NCBI RefSeq assembly: GCF_051521495.1
Contig: NZ_CP150355.1
Coordinates: 6,572,001 to 6,636,000, forward strand
DNA from: Sorangium sp051521495
GTDB taxonomy: Bacteria > Myxococcota_A > Polyangia > Polyangiales > Polyangiaceae
Length of the DNA: 64,000 nucleotides
Direction of reading: 5' to 3'
The translations under genes and the position numbers were made by a program. Each line of letters starts with the position of its first letter. Position 1 is the first letter of the stretch. Of this stretch, positions 1 to 10,611 are shown piece after piece. The notes beneath the pieces were generated by a model. That model was not told where the DNA came from and made no database searches. It was given only the letters and a program-made list of their open reading frames with translations.

Positions 1-3
1 GAG

Positions 4-1815
4 TCACCCCACGGCGCGCCGCGCCTGGGCGCCCTGCCCGCGCGCGGCAGGCCCCACGGCCGCCGACAGGTGGCGCGCCGCGTTCACCAGCGCGACGTGC
101 GAGAGCGCCTGCGGGAAGTTCCCGAGGAGCCTCTTTTCGCGCGGATGGTACTCCTCGGACAGGAGGCCGACGTCGTTCTTCAGGGTGAGCAACCGCTCGA
201 AGAGGGCGCGCGCCTCCTCGCCCCGACCGCTCATGGCGAGGGCATCCACCATCCAGAAGCTGCACGCGAGGAACACCCCTTCCCCGGCGGGGAGCCCGTC
301 GCGGGCGGCATCGCCGCGGTACCGGAGGATGAGGCCGTCCTCCGACAGGTCGCGCTGGATCGCCCGTATCGTGCCGGTGACCCGCGGGTCGTCCGGTGGC
401 AAGAAGCCCACGAGCGGGATCCTGAGCAGGCTCGCATCGAATGCGTCGCCGCCATAGGTCTGGGTGAAGGTGTTGCGCGCCGGGTCGAACCCCTTCTCGC
501 AAACCTCCCGGTGGATCTCGTCCCTGATCTCCCGCCAGCGTTCCAGAGGGCCATCCTGACCAAAGCGCTCGATCGCGCGCACCCCGCGATCGAAGGCCAC
601 CCAGGACATCACCTTCGAGTGCGTGAAGTGCTGCCGCGGTCCTCGCACCTCCCAGATGCCGCTGTCCGGCTCCTGCCAGGTCTTCTCGAGGAAATGGAGG
701 AGCGCCCGCTGGAGATGCCAGGTCTCCTCCTCGATGGCCATCCGGTCCTCGCGCGCCTGATAGATGCAGTTCATCACCTCGCCGAAGACGTCGAGCTGTA
801 GCTGGCCGGCTGCCGCGTTGCCGATCCGGACCGGCGCGGCGCCCTCGTAGCCGGGGAGCCACGGCAGCTCGATCTCGGACAGCCTGCGTTCCCCCGACGG
901 TCCATACATGATCTGCAGCTGCGAAGGGTGCCCGGCCACCGCCCGCAACAGCCAGCCACACCACGACGCCGCGGCCTCGCGGAGGCCGGAACCCATGAGC
1001 GCGAGCAGGGTGAAGGTCGCGTCCCGCAGCCAGCAGTAGCGGTAGTCCCAGTTCCGCACGCCGCCGAGGCGCTCCGGGAGGGAGGTCGTCGGCGCGGCGA
1101 TGATCCCGCCGGTCGGGACGAAGGTGAGCGCCCTCAACGTGATGAGCGAGCGCATCACGTCCTCTCGCCAGGCGCCCTCGTAGGTGCATTGCGCAGACCA
1201 GCCCCGCCAAAAGGCGTCCGTATCATCGAGCGCCCGGAGCGCATCGACGCTCCGGGCCGGCGCCTCGATGGAGGGGTGCCAGCCCAGCACGAGGGAGGCC
1301 TTCTGCCCCTCGGCGACCGTGAACTCGGCCGAGACCGTCGCGTCCTCGACGGTGAGCGGGACATCGGTGAACAGCGACAGGGCGTCCGGGCCTGCCAGGG
1401 CGGTGACGCCCCCCGACGTCCGCTGGACCCACGGCAATACCGCGCCGTAGCCGAAACGGATGCGGAGATCCATGGCCATGGCCACAGCGCCCTTCACGCA
1501 CTCGACCACGCGCACGAGGTGCGGCGTGCCCGAGCCCGGCGGCATGAAGTCGAGCACGCGGACCACGCCGCGCTCGGCCGCGAAGGTCGTCTCCAGGACC
1601 AGGCTATCCTGCCGGTAACACCGGCGCGTCGCGCGCGTCGCGTCGCAGGGCGCGAGCTGCCAGCGGCCGTGCCGCTCGTCGCCGAGCAGCGCGGCGAAGC
1701 AGGCGTCGGAGTCGAACCGTGGCATGCACGCCCAGTCGACCGACCCGTCCCGTCCCACCAGCGCGGCGCACCGGGCATCGCCGATGAACGCGTAGTCCTC
1801 GATGCGTCCTGCCAT
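4..1815 (-). CDS. Glycoside hydrolase family 15 (glucoamylase/trehalase-type) protein
   Basis: A cytoplasmic-looking enzyme of about 603 residues, the usual size for bacterial GH15 proteins that cleave alpha-glucosidic bonds (glucoamylase or trehalase type). The N-terminus has the family signature IEDYAFIGD followed by GRDGSVDWACMPRFDS (about residues 5-30). The catalytic-domain block NWDYRYCWLRDATFTLLAL lies near residues 245-265. The reading frame stays open to 1971, but family similarity begins at MAGRIEDYAF, so I start at 1815; the upstream 52 codons look non-coding. No signal peptide is visible. The substrate (trehalose, maltodextrin or glycogen fragments) cannot be fixed from sequence. 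The stop sits at 4-6, so the gene is complete. It may share a transcript with the symporter upstream, but a 361-base gap makes that uncertain. Confidence 0.9.
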   Translation of the reverse strand: MAGRIEDYAFIGDARCAALVGRDGSVDWACMPRFDSDACFAALLGDERHGRWQLAPCDATRATRRCYRQDSLVLETTFAAERGVVRVLDFMPPGSGTPHLVRVVECVKGAVAMAMDLRIRFGYGAVLPWVQRTSGGVTALAGPDALSLFTDVPLTVEDATVSAEFTVAEGQKASLVLGWHPSIEAPARSVDALRALDDTDAFWRGWSAQCTYEGAWREDVMRSLITLRALTFVPTGGIIAAPTTSLPERLGGVRNWDYRYCWLRDATFTLLALMGSGLREAAASWCGWLLRAVAGHPSQLQIMYGPSGERRLSEIELPWLPGYEGAAPVRIGNAAAGQLQLDVFGEVMNCIYQAREDRMAIEEETWHLQRALLHFLEKTWQEPDSGIWEVRGPRQHFTHSKVMSWVAFDRGVRAIERFGQDGPLERWREIRDEIHREVCEKGFDPARNTFTQTYGGDAFDASLLRIPLVGFLPPDDPRVTGTIRAIQRDLSEDGLILRYRGDAARDGLPAGEGVFLACSFWMVDALAMSGRGEEARALFERLLTLKNDVGLLSEEYHPREKRLLGNFPQALSHVALVNAARHLSAAVGPAARGQGAQARRAVG

Positions 1816-1903
1816 GTTCCAAGGCACGTAAGCTGCCGTCGCCTGACTCGCCAGCGTGGACCGCGCATGGGGCTGCTCGCCCTGCACTGCCCCGGTCACG
1901 CAG

Positions 1904-2020
1904 TCACGCCGTCGGCGCACAGCCGAGCTCGGCGATGTCAGGCGCGACGTCCGCGAGGTGGGCGAGGGCATGGGTGGAGTCCGCGAGGACCATCAGCACG
2001 ACGACATGGAGGCCTACCTC
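1904..2020 (-). pseudogene. Short coding-like remnant of unknown gene
   Basis: About 38 codons ending in a TGA at 1904-1906 read EVGLHVVVLMVLADSTHALA and onwards. Almost every third base is G or C, and the residue mix (hydrophobic strand then Ala-rich helix) looks like real protein. No start codon with a ribosome site is evident and upstream codons turn Arg/Pro-rich, so this is probably the 3' end of a decayed gene. The family was not recognised. Together with the palindrome at 2101-2116 it is all I see in the 361-base gap 1816-2176. Confidence 0.3.
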
Positions 2021-2100
2021 TGAAGGAGACGGCGAGCTCGGGGGCCGGCGGCGCGGCCGCCTGCGGGGCGGCGGGCGCGTCACGACTCCGGCTCTGGCGG

Positions 2101-2116
2101 CGGCGCACGTGCGCCG
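2101..2116. promoter_or_regulatory. 16-base perfect palindrome between symporter and GH15 genes
   Basis: CGGCGCACGTGCGCCG is a perfect self-complementary 16-mer between two minus-strand genes. It could be an operator, or a hairpin that ends symporter transcription about 60 bases past its stop. No T-run follows. Confidence 0.35.
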
Positions 2117-2176
2117 GCACCACACGGCACGGGCAGAGCCGGCGCGCGCTCCGGGGTCAGCGCCCCGCGGCTGCGT

Positions 2177-3529
2177 TCACGGTGATGCTGGGCGGGCGGT
2201 GCCGCTCGCTCCTGCGCCCCGCGCGGGGCGGCGCGTCAGCCTGCCGAGCAGCTGGAGGGCGCTCACGCAGCTGTCGGTCGAGTTCTGGCCCGACCGGAAG
2301 GAGTCCGGGAGGCCGAAATTGAACCCGATGTAGAGCGCGATGAAGGACGGGCGCAGGTGCGCGGGGATGTGCAGCGCCTCGCTGATCGGGGTCGCGAACA
2401 GGACGAGCTCGCCCGGAACGCCGGGCACGACATACCCGAGCAGGAACACGATCGGCACCACGAGCGTGAGCTCGAGCAGCGAGACCTGATGACCGACCGC
2501 GCGGGCGGCGGCGCCCGCCATCACGAACGCGCAGATCAACGTGCCATTGACGTTGAGCCAACCGCCGAGGCCCACCACGAAGAGCCTGAGCTCCCGCGGC
2601 ATCGCCGGGTAACATTTGCGGACGAGGTGCAGGTTGAGCGGCGTCGCCAGCGCCTCGCTGCACGAGGCCCACAGCAGCGGATAGACCTTGAGCCAGTAGT
2701 CGACGAAATAGTCGCGCAGCGAGAACCCCGGGAGGGCGGCCTTCATCCTCAGCAGGCTCGCCGCATGGAAGCCGAGACAGGCGGCGCCGACGATCCCGGA
2801 CACGAGCAGGTAAGAGACCATGAGGCCACCGGCGCTGCCGGCGCCGGCGCCGAGCGAGAGCGACCCCATCGAGGCGCGCGCGAGGGGGCCTTCGTGCGTC
2901 TGCGTGGCGAGCTGCGCAGGCAGACTCCGGAGGTAGACGCCGAGCCCGAACATGAAGAGCGGGACCAGGCACTGCACGGCGCCTCCCGCGCGCTCCAGGG
3001 CATCCGCGGCGCGCTCCAGCGAGCGGGCGACACGCGGCGCACGCACCGCCGCGAACGACGTCACGATGCCCGCGTAGAGGGCGACGAAGCACGGACTCGA
3101 GAGGACCAGGCCCGAGGCGCCCCGTAGGGTGCGCGCGGCCTCGAACGGCGCGCCCGTGCTGTGGCTGGGGAGCAGCGGGAGCCCGAACGCGAGCCAGGTG
3201 ACGACGACCCCGAACAGGCACGCGGTCAGACGCTTGAGGGCGAGCCAGCCCATGACGTACGCGAGCAGCCGCCCCGGGCGCCCTTGCCGGTGCAGGCTCA
3301 CGAACGTCGGAACGAGGACGACGAAGATCACGGCCGGCGCCAGGGTGGTGTACCAGCGCATGAGGCCGTCCATGGCGCGGCTCGACCACCTCGCGACGCC
3401 GGTGTCTCGGCCGGACACGAGCAGGCCGAGCGCGAGAGCGAGGAGCGTCGCGACGGGCAGCAAGCTCCTGAGTCGCTCCCGCAATCGACCTGAGCGGGGC
3501 GGGTCAGCCATCGGAGCGAGGACCGCCAT
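2177..3529 (-). CDS. SDF-family dicarboxylate/amino acid:cation symporter
   Basis: An integral membrane transporter of about 450 residues, matching the DAACS/SDF (DctA, GltP) size. Multiple hydrophobic segments are visible. A C-terminal block resembles the substrate/cation-binding half of the family: GGWLNVNGT (about residue 315) followed by PGVPGELVLFATPISEAL and a final FGLPDSFRSGQNSTDSC, which corresponds to the family's D-x-x-R-T-x-x-N-V-x-G-D region but is divergent. The frame is open to 3820, but membrane-protein character starts at the Met at 3529 (or 3511), so the longer N-terminus is rejected. Likely role: proton- or sodium-coupled uptake of C4-dicarboxylate or acidic amino acid. The substrate is uncertain because the NVNGT and DSFRSG motifs deviate. 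Confidence 0.75.
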   Translation of the reverse strand: MAVLAPMADPPRSGRLRERLRSLLPVATLLALALGLLVSGRDTGVARWSSRAMDGLMRWYTTLAPAVIFVVLVPTFVSLHRQGRPGRLLAYVMGWLALKRLTACLFGVVVTWLAFGLPLLPSHSTGAPFEAARTLRGASGLVLSSPCFVALYAGIVTSFAAVRAPRVARSLERAADALERAGGAVQCLVPLFMFGLGVYLRSLPAQLATQTHEGPLARASMGSLSLGAGAGSAGGLMVSYLLVSGIVGAACLGFHAASLLRMKAALPGFSLRDYFVDYWLKVYPLLWASCSEALATPLNLHLVRKCYPAMPRELRLFVVGLGGWLNVNGTLICAFVMAGAAARAVGHQVSLLELTLVVPIVFLLGYVVPGVPGELVLFATPISEALHIPAHLRPSFIALYIGFNFGLPDSFRSGQNSTDSCVSALQLLGRLTRRPARGAGASGTARPASP

Positions 3530-3869
3530 GTGCCCCCCGCAGGGAATGCCGCGCGCGCGCCGCTGTCCGTGACGGAGCCTCGGAGATCCATGGACACCCG
3601 GACAACGCCGCAGACGAACACGCCGATCGATCGGTTGTAGCGTACCGGGACATGCGCCTCGTGCAGACCGCTCGTTGCATATCCGGCGCCAGCAGCCGAG
3701 CGCACCGGAGCGCCACGGGCGCGAGCCGTCCGCATCGCGCCTCGCGCCCGTGGCGATACGCTCCCGTCGCAAACACGGGCGAATCCGGTGGTGACGCCGC
3801 GCCGCTCCCGAGGAGCTCACCCTTCAGCTCCAAGAGCCGCAGGGTGAGCTCGACCCAGGGACCGCTTGC
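3530..3869. other. Intergenic region, no gene seen
   Basis: This 340-base gap between two minus-strand genes holds only the hairpin at 3813-3851. Open frames across it have codon use unlike the neighbours. Confidence 0.5.
3813..3851 (-). terminator. Hairpin downstream of the DUF697 gene
   Basis: GAGCTCACCCT (3813-3823) and AGGGTGAGCTC (3841-3851) are a perfect 11-base inverted repeat with a 17-base loop, starting 19 bases after the stop of the DUF697 gene. The position fits a transcription terminator. No U-tract follows. Confidence 0.5.
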
Positions 3870-4283
3870 CTACCGCGCTCGCGTGGTGAAGAGGGACGTG
3901 ATGGAGTCCAGGATATCCTGGATCGACAGGGCAGGAGGCGGCTTGTCCGGGTTGTCGAGGGCCCTATCCACGTAGTGCCCGAGGTACTCGGTCGTAACGA
4001 ACGCCGTGATCGCGTTCGTGACCGCGCCGGCCAGTGGGATCAGCCCCAGGGTCAAGCCGAGCATGAGGCGAAGGGCGCCGCCGCCCCAGATGATCTGGTG
4101 GACCTGGGACCACGCCGCCTTCGAGAGGGACGCGCCTCGCTCCTTCGCGAGCGACGCCGTGAGCAGGTACTGGATGGGAATGACGAACAGCTGGTCCGAA
4201 CCCGGCATCGGCTGGACGATGAAGCTGATGCCGGCGGCGCCAGCCGAGAATGCGTGTGTGGCGAGCCGTGCCCCTAGCTCCAT
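3870..4283 (-). CDS. DUF697-like membrane protein
   Basis: A 137-residue protein with two hydrophobic stretches (about residues 13-45 and 67-95). The pattern fits DUF697: a P-x-P-x-S-D-Q-L entry, IQYLLTASLAKERGASLSKA, a Gly-rich segment IIWGGGALRLML, then LIPLAGAVTNAITAFVTTEYLG. Members of this family are often associated with small GTPases or occur alone in membranes, and their biochemical role is unclear. No GTPase is adjacent here. The ATG at 4283 is the only sensible start, although no Shine-Dalgarno sequence precedes it. Confidence 0.65.
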   Translation of the reverse strand: MELGARLATHAFSAGAAGISFIVQPMPGSDQLFVIPIQYLLTASLAKERGASLSKAAWSQVHQIIWGGGALRLMLGLTLGLIPLAGAVTNAITAFVTTEYLGHYVDRALDNPDKPPPALSIQDILDSITSLFTTRAR

Positions 4284-4396
4284 GAAGGAAGCTTAACGCC
4301 CGCTCGGCCGTCGAGAAGTGGCTCGCGCCGCTCGTCCGGGCGCGGGAGCGATGTCCCGCGTCTCCCGCTTCTCACGGAGCGCCGCGCGCTCCATCC

Positions 4397-4510
4397 TCAC
4401 ATCTTCTCTTGGATGCCTTTCCGGAGGAGCCACCAGTTCACCGGGTAGCTGGTCGCGAAGCCGAGGAACATCGCGATCTCCGTCATGAACCAGAACACGG
4501 GGCTCGACCT
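4397..4510 (-). pseudogene. C-terminal remnant of a DUF4396-type protein
   Basis: The minus-strand frame ending at TGA 4397-4399 reads PVFWFMTEIAMFLGFATSYP then VNWWLLRKGIQEKM. This is the characteristic C-terminus of DUF4396 membrane proteins, ending in the PVNWWL-x-RKGI motif. Upstream of about 4510 the frame becomes Arg/Pro-rich and the similarity is lost, so only about 35 codons survive. The rest of the gene appears deleted. It lies in the 341-base gap 4284-4624, with nothing else there except a weak hairpin. Confidence 0.6.
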
Positions 4511-4586
4511 CGGGATCTCGCGTGCCTCACCGCCGTGCACCTCGGCACCCCCCGCCCGGTGCCCACAAGACGACGTGAGCGCCGGC

Positions 4587-4618
4587 GGGGGCTGTGCGCG
4601 GCGGTGAGGCTCAGCCCC
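4587..4618 (-). terminator. Possible lon terminator hairpin
   Basis: GGGGCTG (4588-4594) pairs with CAGCCCC (4612-4618), just past the lon stop codon at 4625. The stem is GC-rich and no T-run follows. Confidence 0.35.
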
Positions 4619-4624
4619 TCTCCG

Positions 4625-7021
<2,397 letters not shown>

Positions 7022-7183
7022 GCGAACTCCTGTGGCAGCGGTCGGCTCGCGCCATCCCTGCCGGATCGGTGGGGGGTTGGGGTGGACGGCGCGCCGCGCC
7101 TCCGCTCGTCAGGGCGGCGCAGCGCGCGGATGGGCTCACGTAGACGGTCTCGAGCAACCGTTCGGGCGAGCTCCATGAAGCGA

Positions 7184-7218
7184 TGAACGAAAAGTAAATT
7201 CGTTCACGCGCCCGTCAA
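7184..7218 (-). promoter_or_regulatory. lon promoter overlapped by an 8-7-8 inverted repeat
   Basis: On the minus strand TTGACG (7213-7218) is followed after 16 bases by TACTTT (7191-7196), a plausible primary-sigma promoter. Overlapping it is the dyad TGAACGAA-N7-TTCGTTCA (7184-7206), placed where a repressor would block the -10 region. It is not the CIRCE or HAIR heat-shock operator. The AT-rich patch stands out in the surrounding GC-rich sequence. The start of transcription would be near 7183. Confidence 0.55.
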
Positions 7219-7248
7219 CCCGCCCCGCCAGCGAGCGCGGCGGTTGCC

Positions 7249-9048
7249 TCAGAACGCCTGCACCCCGAGCACGACGCCGGGCCAGGCGCGCTGGGCACCA
7301 GCGTCATCGCGGCCGAGGGGGGCGCTGCCGTAGGGGCTCAGCTCGGCGTCCTCCGGGGTGCCGCCGAACGAGACGTTGAAGCTGGGGCCCCCGAAGATCG
7401 CGAGCTCCGGGGCGAGTCGGAAGCCGAGCAGCGCGCGCGCCTGCGCCACCGTGGCCGCGGGCGCGAGCGTCGAGGTCTCGTGGAGCGCGTACCCGAGCAC
7501 ATCGAGGTCGGCGTAGACACGCTCGCTGATGGGGATACGGCCGCCCAGGCCGAGCGCGGAGACCAGGAGGGGGTGGTCGCCGACCAGGCGAAGGCCGATC
7601 CCGTAGATGTTGTGGATGTGGTCGCTCCCGTGCTTGAGGCCGACCATTGCGATGCCGGACTCGAGCCCCCAGACGTCCAGGTGAAGGCGGCCCTTGCGGA
7701 CGAAGTTGAGCAGCCCGAGCGAGAACGGCGACTCGCCGGCGTAGTTGACGAGGCCGATCTGCACGCCCCCCACCTTGCCGGTGGCGATGTTGAGGAGCCC
7801 GATCTGCACGTCCGTCGACGCGCTCGCGGCCACGTTGGTCAGGCTGATCTGCGTGCCCGTCGACCCGCCCACGGCCACATTGGCGAGGCCGAGCTGCACG
7901 TCGGTCGCGTCGCTCACGGCGACGTTGGCCACGCCGATCTGCGCGTCGGTCGCGTCGCTCACGGCGACGTTGGCCACGCCGATCTGCAGGTTCACGGAGG
8001 GTCCCACGGCGACGTTGGCCGCGCCGACCTGGGCTCCGGCCACGGGGCCCGCCGCGACGTCGAGCATGCCGACCTGCGCGCCCGTGACCGGACCGGCGAC
8101 GGCGTTGATCGCGCCGATCTGCGCGCCCCGGAGCGAGCCGGCCGCGTTGACGCCGCCCGTGAGCTGCACGCCGCGCGCCGGACCGAACACGAGGTTGGCC
8201 GCGGTAGAAAGCTGCGCCCCGCACAGGAACGACGAGAAGATGCTGGCGCCCGCGCTGAGCTCGACGCCGGTGGTGCCCGCCGTGTACCCGGCGACGAGGC
8301 TCAGCGAGTAGCGGCGGACCACGTTCGTGCCGGTGTACGTCGAGGAGCCGACGAGGGGGACGACGTCGGCGCCGAAGAGGACGGTCCTCGCGCCGGGGAG
8401 CGCGCACGCGGGCGGCTCCAGTAGCGCGGGGGCGGAGCGTGCGGCCTTCGCAGGGCGCGCGGCGTGGGAGGACGGCGTCGGCCCGACGGCGGCGGGCGGC
8501 GACGGCGCGGGCGCTGGCTGCGCCGCCGGCGGCGCCGCGGGCGGGCGCTTGCCGAGCGCCGCGGCGAGCTCCGCGGCCTCGTCCCGGACGAGGTTGCCCG
8601 CGAGCAAGGCGATCGCCTCGGCGGCGCGATCGGGATCCTCGGGGACGTCGATGGTTCGCTCGATACGGCGGCCGTCCGGGGCGCGGTACGTCAGCGTGAC
8701 ACGGCCGTCGGGCTCGCCGCGGAGGACCAGCGTGGGGCGCCCGGCGACCGCCGCGGGGGCCAGCGTCACGCCGCCGCCGAGCTCGCGGCCGACCGCCGCG
8801 CTCACCGCGTCGGGATCGAGCGTCCACGGCGCGCCGTCGACGACGAGATCGACGCCGGCGGTGCTCGGCTCCTCCGCGAGGACATCCGCGGGAGGCGCGG
8901 AGATGGCGGCGAACACGGCCGCAGCCGCCAGGGCGCGCAGCAGGACAGCGCCCGCGCGGAAGCCTGCGCTGCGCGCGGATGTCTTCCGGTCACGGCGCGG
9001 CGAGCCCCGCGAAGCTGCGGGGAGAGGAGCGGCGTCGGGTGTGTTCAT
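7249..9048 (-). CDS. Exported beta-solenoid repeat protein (LA_2272-like surface repeats)
   Basis: A 599-residue protein with a long, Arg-rich then hydrophobic N-terminus (about residues 27-57) that looks like a signal peptide or anchor. A Pro/Ala linker follows at about 165-200. About ten 15-residue repeats run from about 290 to 450, with consensus G-x-Q-I-G-x-x-N-V-A-x-x-x-x-x (for example DAQIGVANVAVSDAT). Such regular short repeats suggest a beta-helix. The C-terminal part (about 450-599) looks like an outer-membrane beta-barrel segment (alternating hydrophobic strands). It resembles the LA_2272 surface-repeat family; the function is unknown. It follows the sigma factor and its coupled gene with a 49-base gap, so it is probably in that operon. 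Confidence 0.7.
   Translation of the reverse strand: MNTPDAAPLPAASRGSPRRDRKTSARSAGFRAGAVLLRALAAAAVFAAISAPPADVLAEEPSTAGVDLVVDGAPWTLDPDAVSAAVGRELGGGVTLAPAAVAGRPTLVLRGEPDGRVTLTYRAPDGRRIERTIDVPEDPDRAAEAIALLAGNLVRDEAAELAAALGKRPPAAPPAAQPAPAPSPPAAVGPTPSSHAARPAKAARSAPALLEPPACALPGARTVLFGADVVPLVGSSTYTGTNVVRRYSLSLVAGYTAGTTGVELSAGASIFSSFLCGAQLSTAANLVFGPARGVQLTGGVNAAGSLRGAQIGAINAVAGPVTGAQVGMLDVAAGPVAGAQVGAANVAVGPSVNLQIGVANVAVSDATDAQIGVANVAVSDATDVQLGLANVAVGGSTGTQISLTNVAASASTDVQIGLLNIATGKVGGVQIGLVNYAGESPFSLGLLNFVRKGRLHLDVWGLESGIAMVGLKHGSDHIHNIYGIGLRLVGDHPLLVSALGLGGRIPISERVYADLDVLGYALHETSTLAPAATVAQARALLGFRLAPELAIFGGPSFNVSFGGTPEDAELSPYGSAPLGRDDAGAQRAWPGVVLGVQAF
7899..7987. repeat. Identical 44-base repeats inside the surface-repeat gene
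   Basis: Bases 7899-7942 and 7944-7987 are identical with a 45-base period, encoding two successive 15-residue units. The neighbouring units are similar but diverged, so this pair is a recent duplication. Confidence 0.85.
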
Positions 9049-9097
9049 CGACCGTGCTGTGCCCGCTCGCCGCGCCTTCGTTCACGCGCCGCTGCGC

Positions 9098-10012
9098 TCA
9101 CTCCTCCGCGCTGCTCAACGCGTCGAGCAGCGAGCGCGACTCGGTCTGCCGGTAGCCGCCGAAGGCGCCCTGCGCGAACGGCTCGAGCGCCCGCTGCGCC
9201 TCGTCCTTGCGGCCGAGGCGAACGAGACAGAGGGCGCGGTTGTACTGGGCTTCCACCGCGAAGCGGCCGCGCGGGGCGGCGGCCAGGTAAGCGTTCCATG
9301 CGGCGAACGCGGCCGCCGGGTTGCGCTCGACGAAGTGCGCGCGGTGCGCCGCCTGATAGAGCGCGTCCGCGTCGGGGCCGGCAGGCGGACGCTCGATGGC
9401 CTGCGGATCGCCCGGAGCCGGCCGCGCGGCGGTCGGCAGGCGCCCGGCGCTCGGCAGGCGCCCGGCGCTCGGCGCGGCGGGCGGGACCGGGCGCGAGGCC
9501 GACCGGACCGGCGCGACCGCCAGCACCGGCGCGCGCGGCGGCAGAGGGGCGATCGGGGGCTCCGCTATCGGCGCAGGCAGCGGCGGCTGGTCCGGCACGA
9601 CCGCCGCAGCGCTCGCTTCGGCCTCCGGCCGCGCGGGCAGCTCGACCTCCGGCGGCGTGGGCGCCTCCGACGCCGGCGGCGCGGGCGCCTCGGCCGCGCG
9701 ACGCGGCCCGGACAGCGCGCGCTGCGACGGCGGCGCGGGCGGTATGGCAGGCGCCTCGGAGACACGCAGGCCGAGCCGCGATGCGAGGTCGTCCCAGCCG
9801 CCTGGGAACCAGCGCGCGGCCGAGGCCCACGCGACCGAGCCGACGAGCACGGCGGCCAGCGGGACCACCACGCGAACGGTCGCGATCCGGCGGGCGCGCT
9901 GCGCCTTCAGGCTCCTCATCACGCGGGCGCGCGTCTCGTCGCGGCGGGCGCGCGACGCGTCCGCTTCCGCGCGCAGCGCCCGCGCGGCCTCGCGGAGCAC
10001 GTCGTCCTTCAT
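9098..10012 (-). CDS. Membrane protein with C-terminal TPR-like region; candidate anti-sigma partner
   Basis: 304 residues: a charged cytoplasmic N-terminus (1-44), one membrane segment (about 46-66, VVVPLAAVLVGSVAWASAA), a long Pro/Ala/Arg-rich stretch (about 85-205), and a C-terminal helical part with a TPR-like pattern (AHRAHFVERNPAAAFAAWNA, then AVEAQYNRALCLVRLGRKDE). Its ATG overlaps the sigma-factor stop as ATGA, implying translational coupling and fixed stoichiometry. Position and topology are those of an anti-sigma factor, but no recognised anti-sigma domain (such as a zinc HXXXCXXC) is present. That role is an inference from context. Confidence 0.75.
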   Translation of the reverse strand: MKDDVLREAARALRAEADASRARRDETRARVMRSLKAQRARRIATVRVVVPLAAVLVGSVAWASAARWFPGGWDDLASRLGLRVSEAPAIPPAPPSQRALSGPRRAAEAPAPPASEAPTPPEVELPARPEAEASAAAVVPDQPPLPAPIAEPPIAPLPPRAPVLAVAPVRSASRPVPPAAPSAGRLPSAGRLPTAARPAPGDPQAIERPPAGPDADALYQAAHRAHFVERNPAAAFAAWNAYLAAAPRGRFAVEAQYNRALCLVRLGRKDEAQRALEPFAQGAFGGYRQTESRSLLDALSSAEE

Positions 10013-10611
10013 GGGGCCCTCTCTTCCAGCAGCGTCCGGAGCTTCTGCTTGGCGTGGAACAGCCGCGTGCGCACGGTGGCCTCGGGTACTCCCATGATCT
10101 CGGACGCCTCGCGCGCGCTGCGCTCCTCGACCTCGCAGAGCACGAACGCCACGCGCTGCGCCGTGGGCAGCGCGTCGAGGGCGCGGTTCAGGGCCTGGGC
10201 GAGCGCGGCTCGGCCTGCTTCCCGCTCGGGGCTCGACGCCTGCCCCTCGTCCGGCTCCAGGGCGAGCCGCTCCATGGCCGCGCGGCGCCGCGCCGCCGAG
10301 CGGAGGTGGTGGCGGGCGTGGTTGACCGCGATCGCGATGAGGAACGTCTTCAACGAAGAGCCGCCGCGGAACCGCTGCGCGGCCTGAGGCAGGCTGATGA
10401 AGACGTCGTGGGCCAGGTCCTCGGCGGACGCGTCGTCGCCGGTGAGGCGGCGGGCGAACCCGCGCACCGCGGCGTAGTGCTTGTCATACGCCTCGCCGAC
10501 CGCCGCGGCGTCCCCGCGCCGCAGCCGCTCGACGAGGTCTTCCTCCTCGTCCTGCGCGCGCTCGGCGCCGCGGGAGAAGAAGAACGGCATGAGGAGCGCC
10601 ATGGTCTTCAT
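10009..10611 (-). CDS. ECF-type RNA polymerase sigma factor
   Basis: A 200-residue sigma-70 family protein with only regions 2 and 4, as in extracytoplasmic-function sigma factors. Region 2 runs about 35-95 with ASAEDLAHDVFISLPQAAQR and FLIAIAVNHARHHLR. Region 4 runs about 135-190 with ALDALPTAQRVAFVLCEVEE and the helix-turn-helix ASEIMGVPEATVRTRLFHAK. The ATG at 10611 is preceded by GGGGAGGTGG at a good distance. The longer open frame up to 11145 lacks protein-like composition. The gene is first in an operon with the two genes downstream. It likely directs expression of envelope functions, perhaps its own operon. Confidence 0.92.
   Translation of the reverse strand: MKTMALLMPFFFSRGAERAQDEEEDLVERLRRGDAAAVGEAYDKHYAAVRGFARRLTGDDASAEDLAHDVFISLPQAAQRFRGGSSLKTFLIAIAVNHARHHLRSAARRRAAMERLALEPDEGQASSPEREAGRAALAQALNRALDALPTAQRVAFVLCEVEERSAREASEIMGVPEATVRTRLFHAKQKLRTLLEERAP

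Noticed and set aside
928..2322. Long plus-strand open frames opposite the GH15 gene
   Set aside because: They are mirror frames of a recognised gene, rich in Arg/Pro/Gly, with no domain likeness.
7184..7206. Known heat-shock operators CIRCE or HAIR
   Set aside because: The arms TGAACGAA/TTCGTTCA do not match either consensus.
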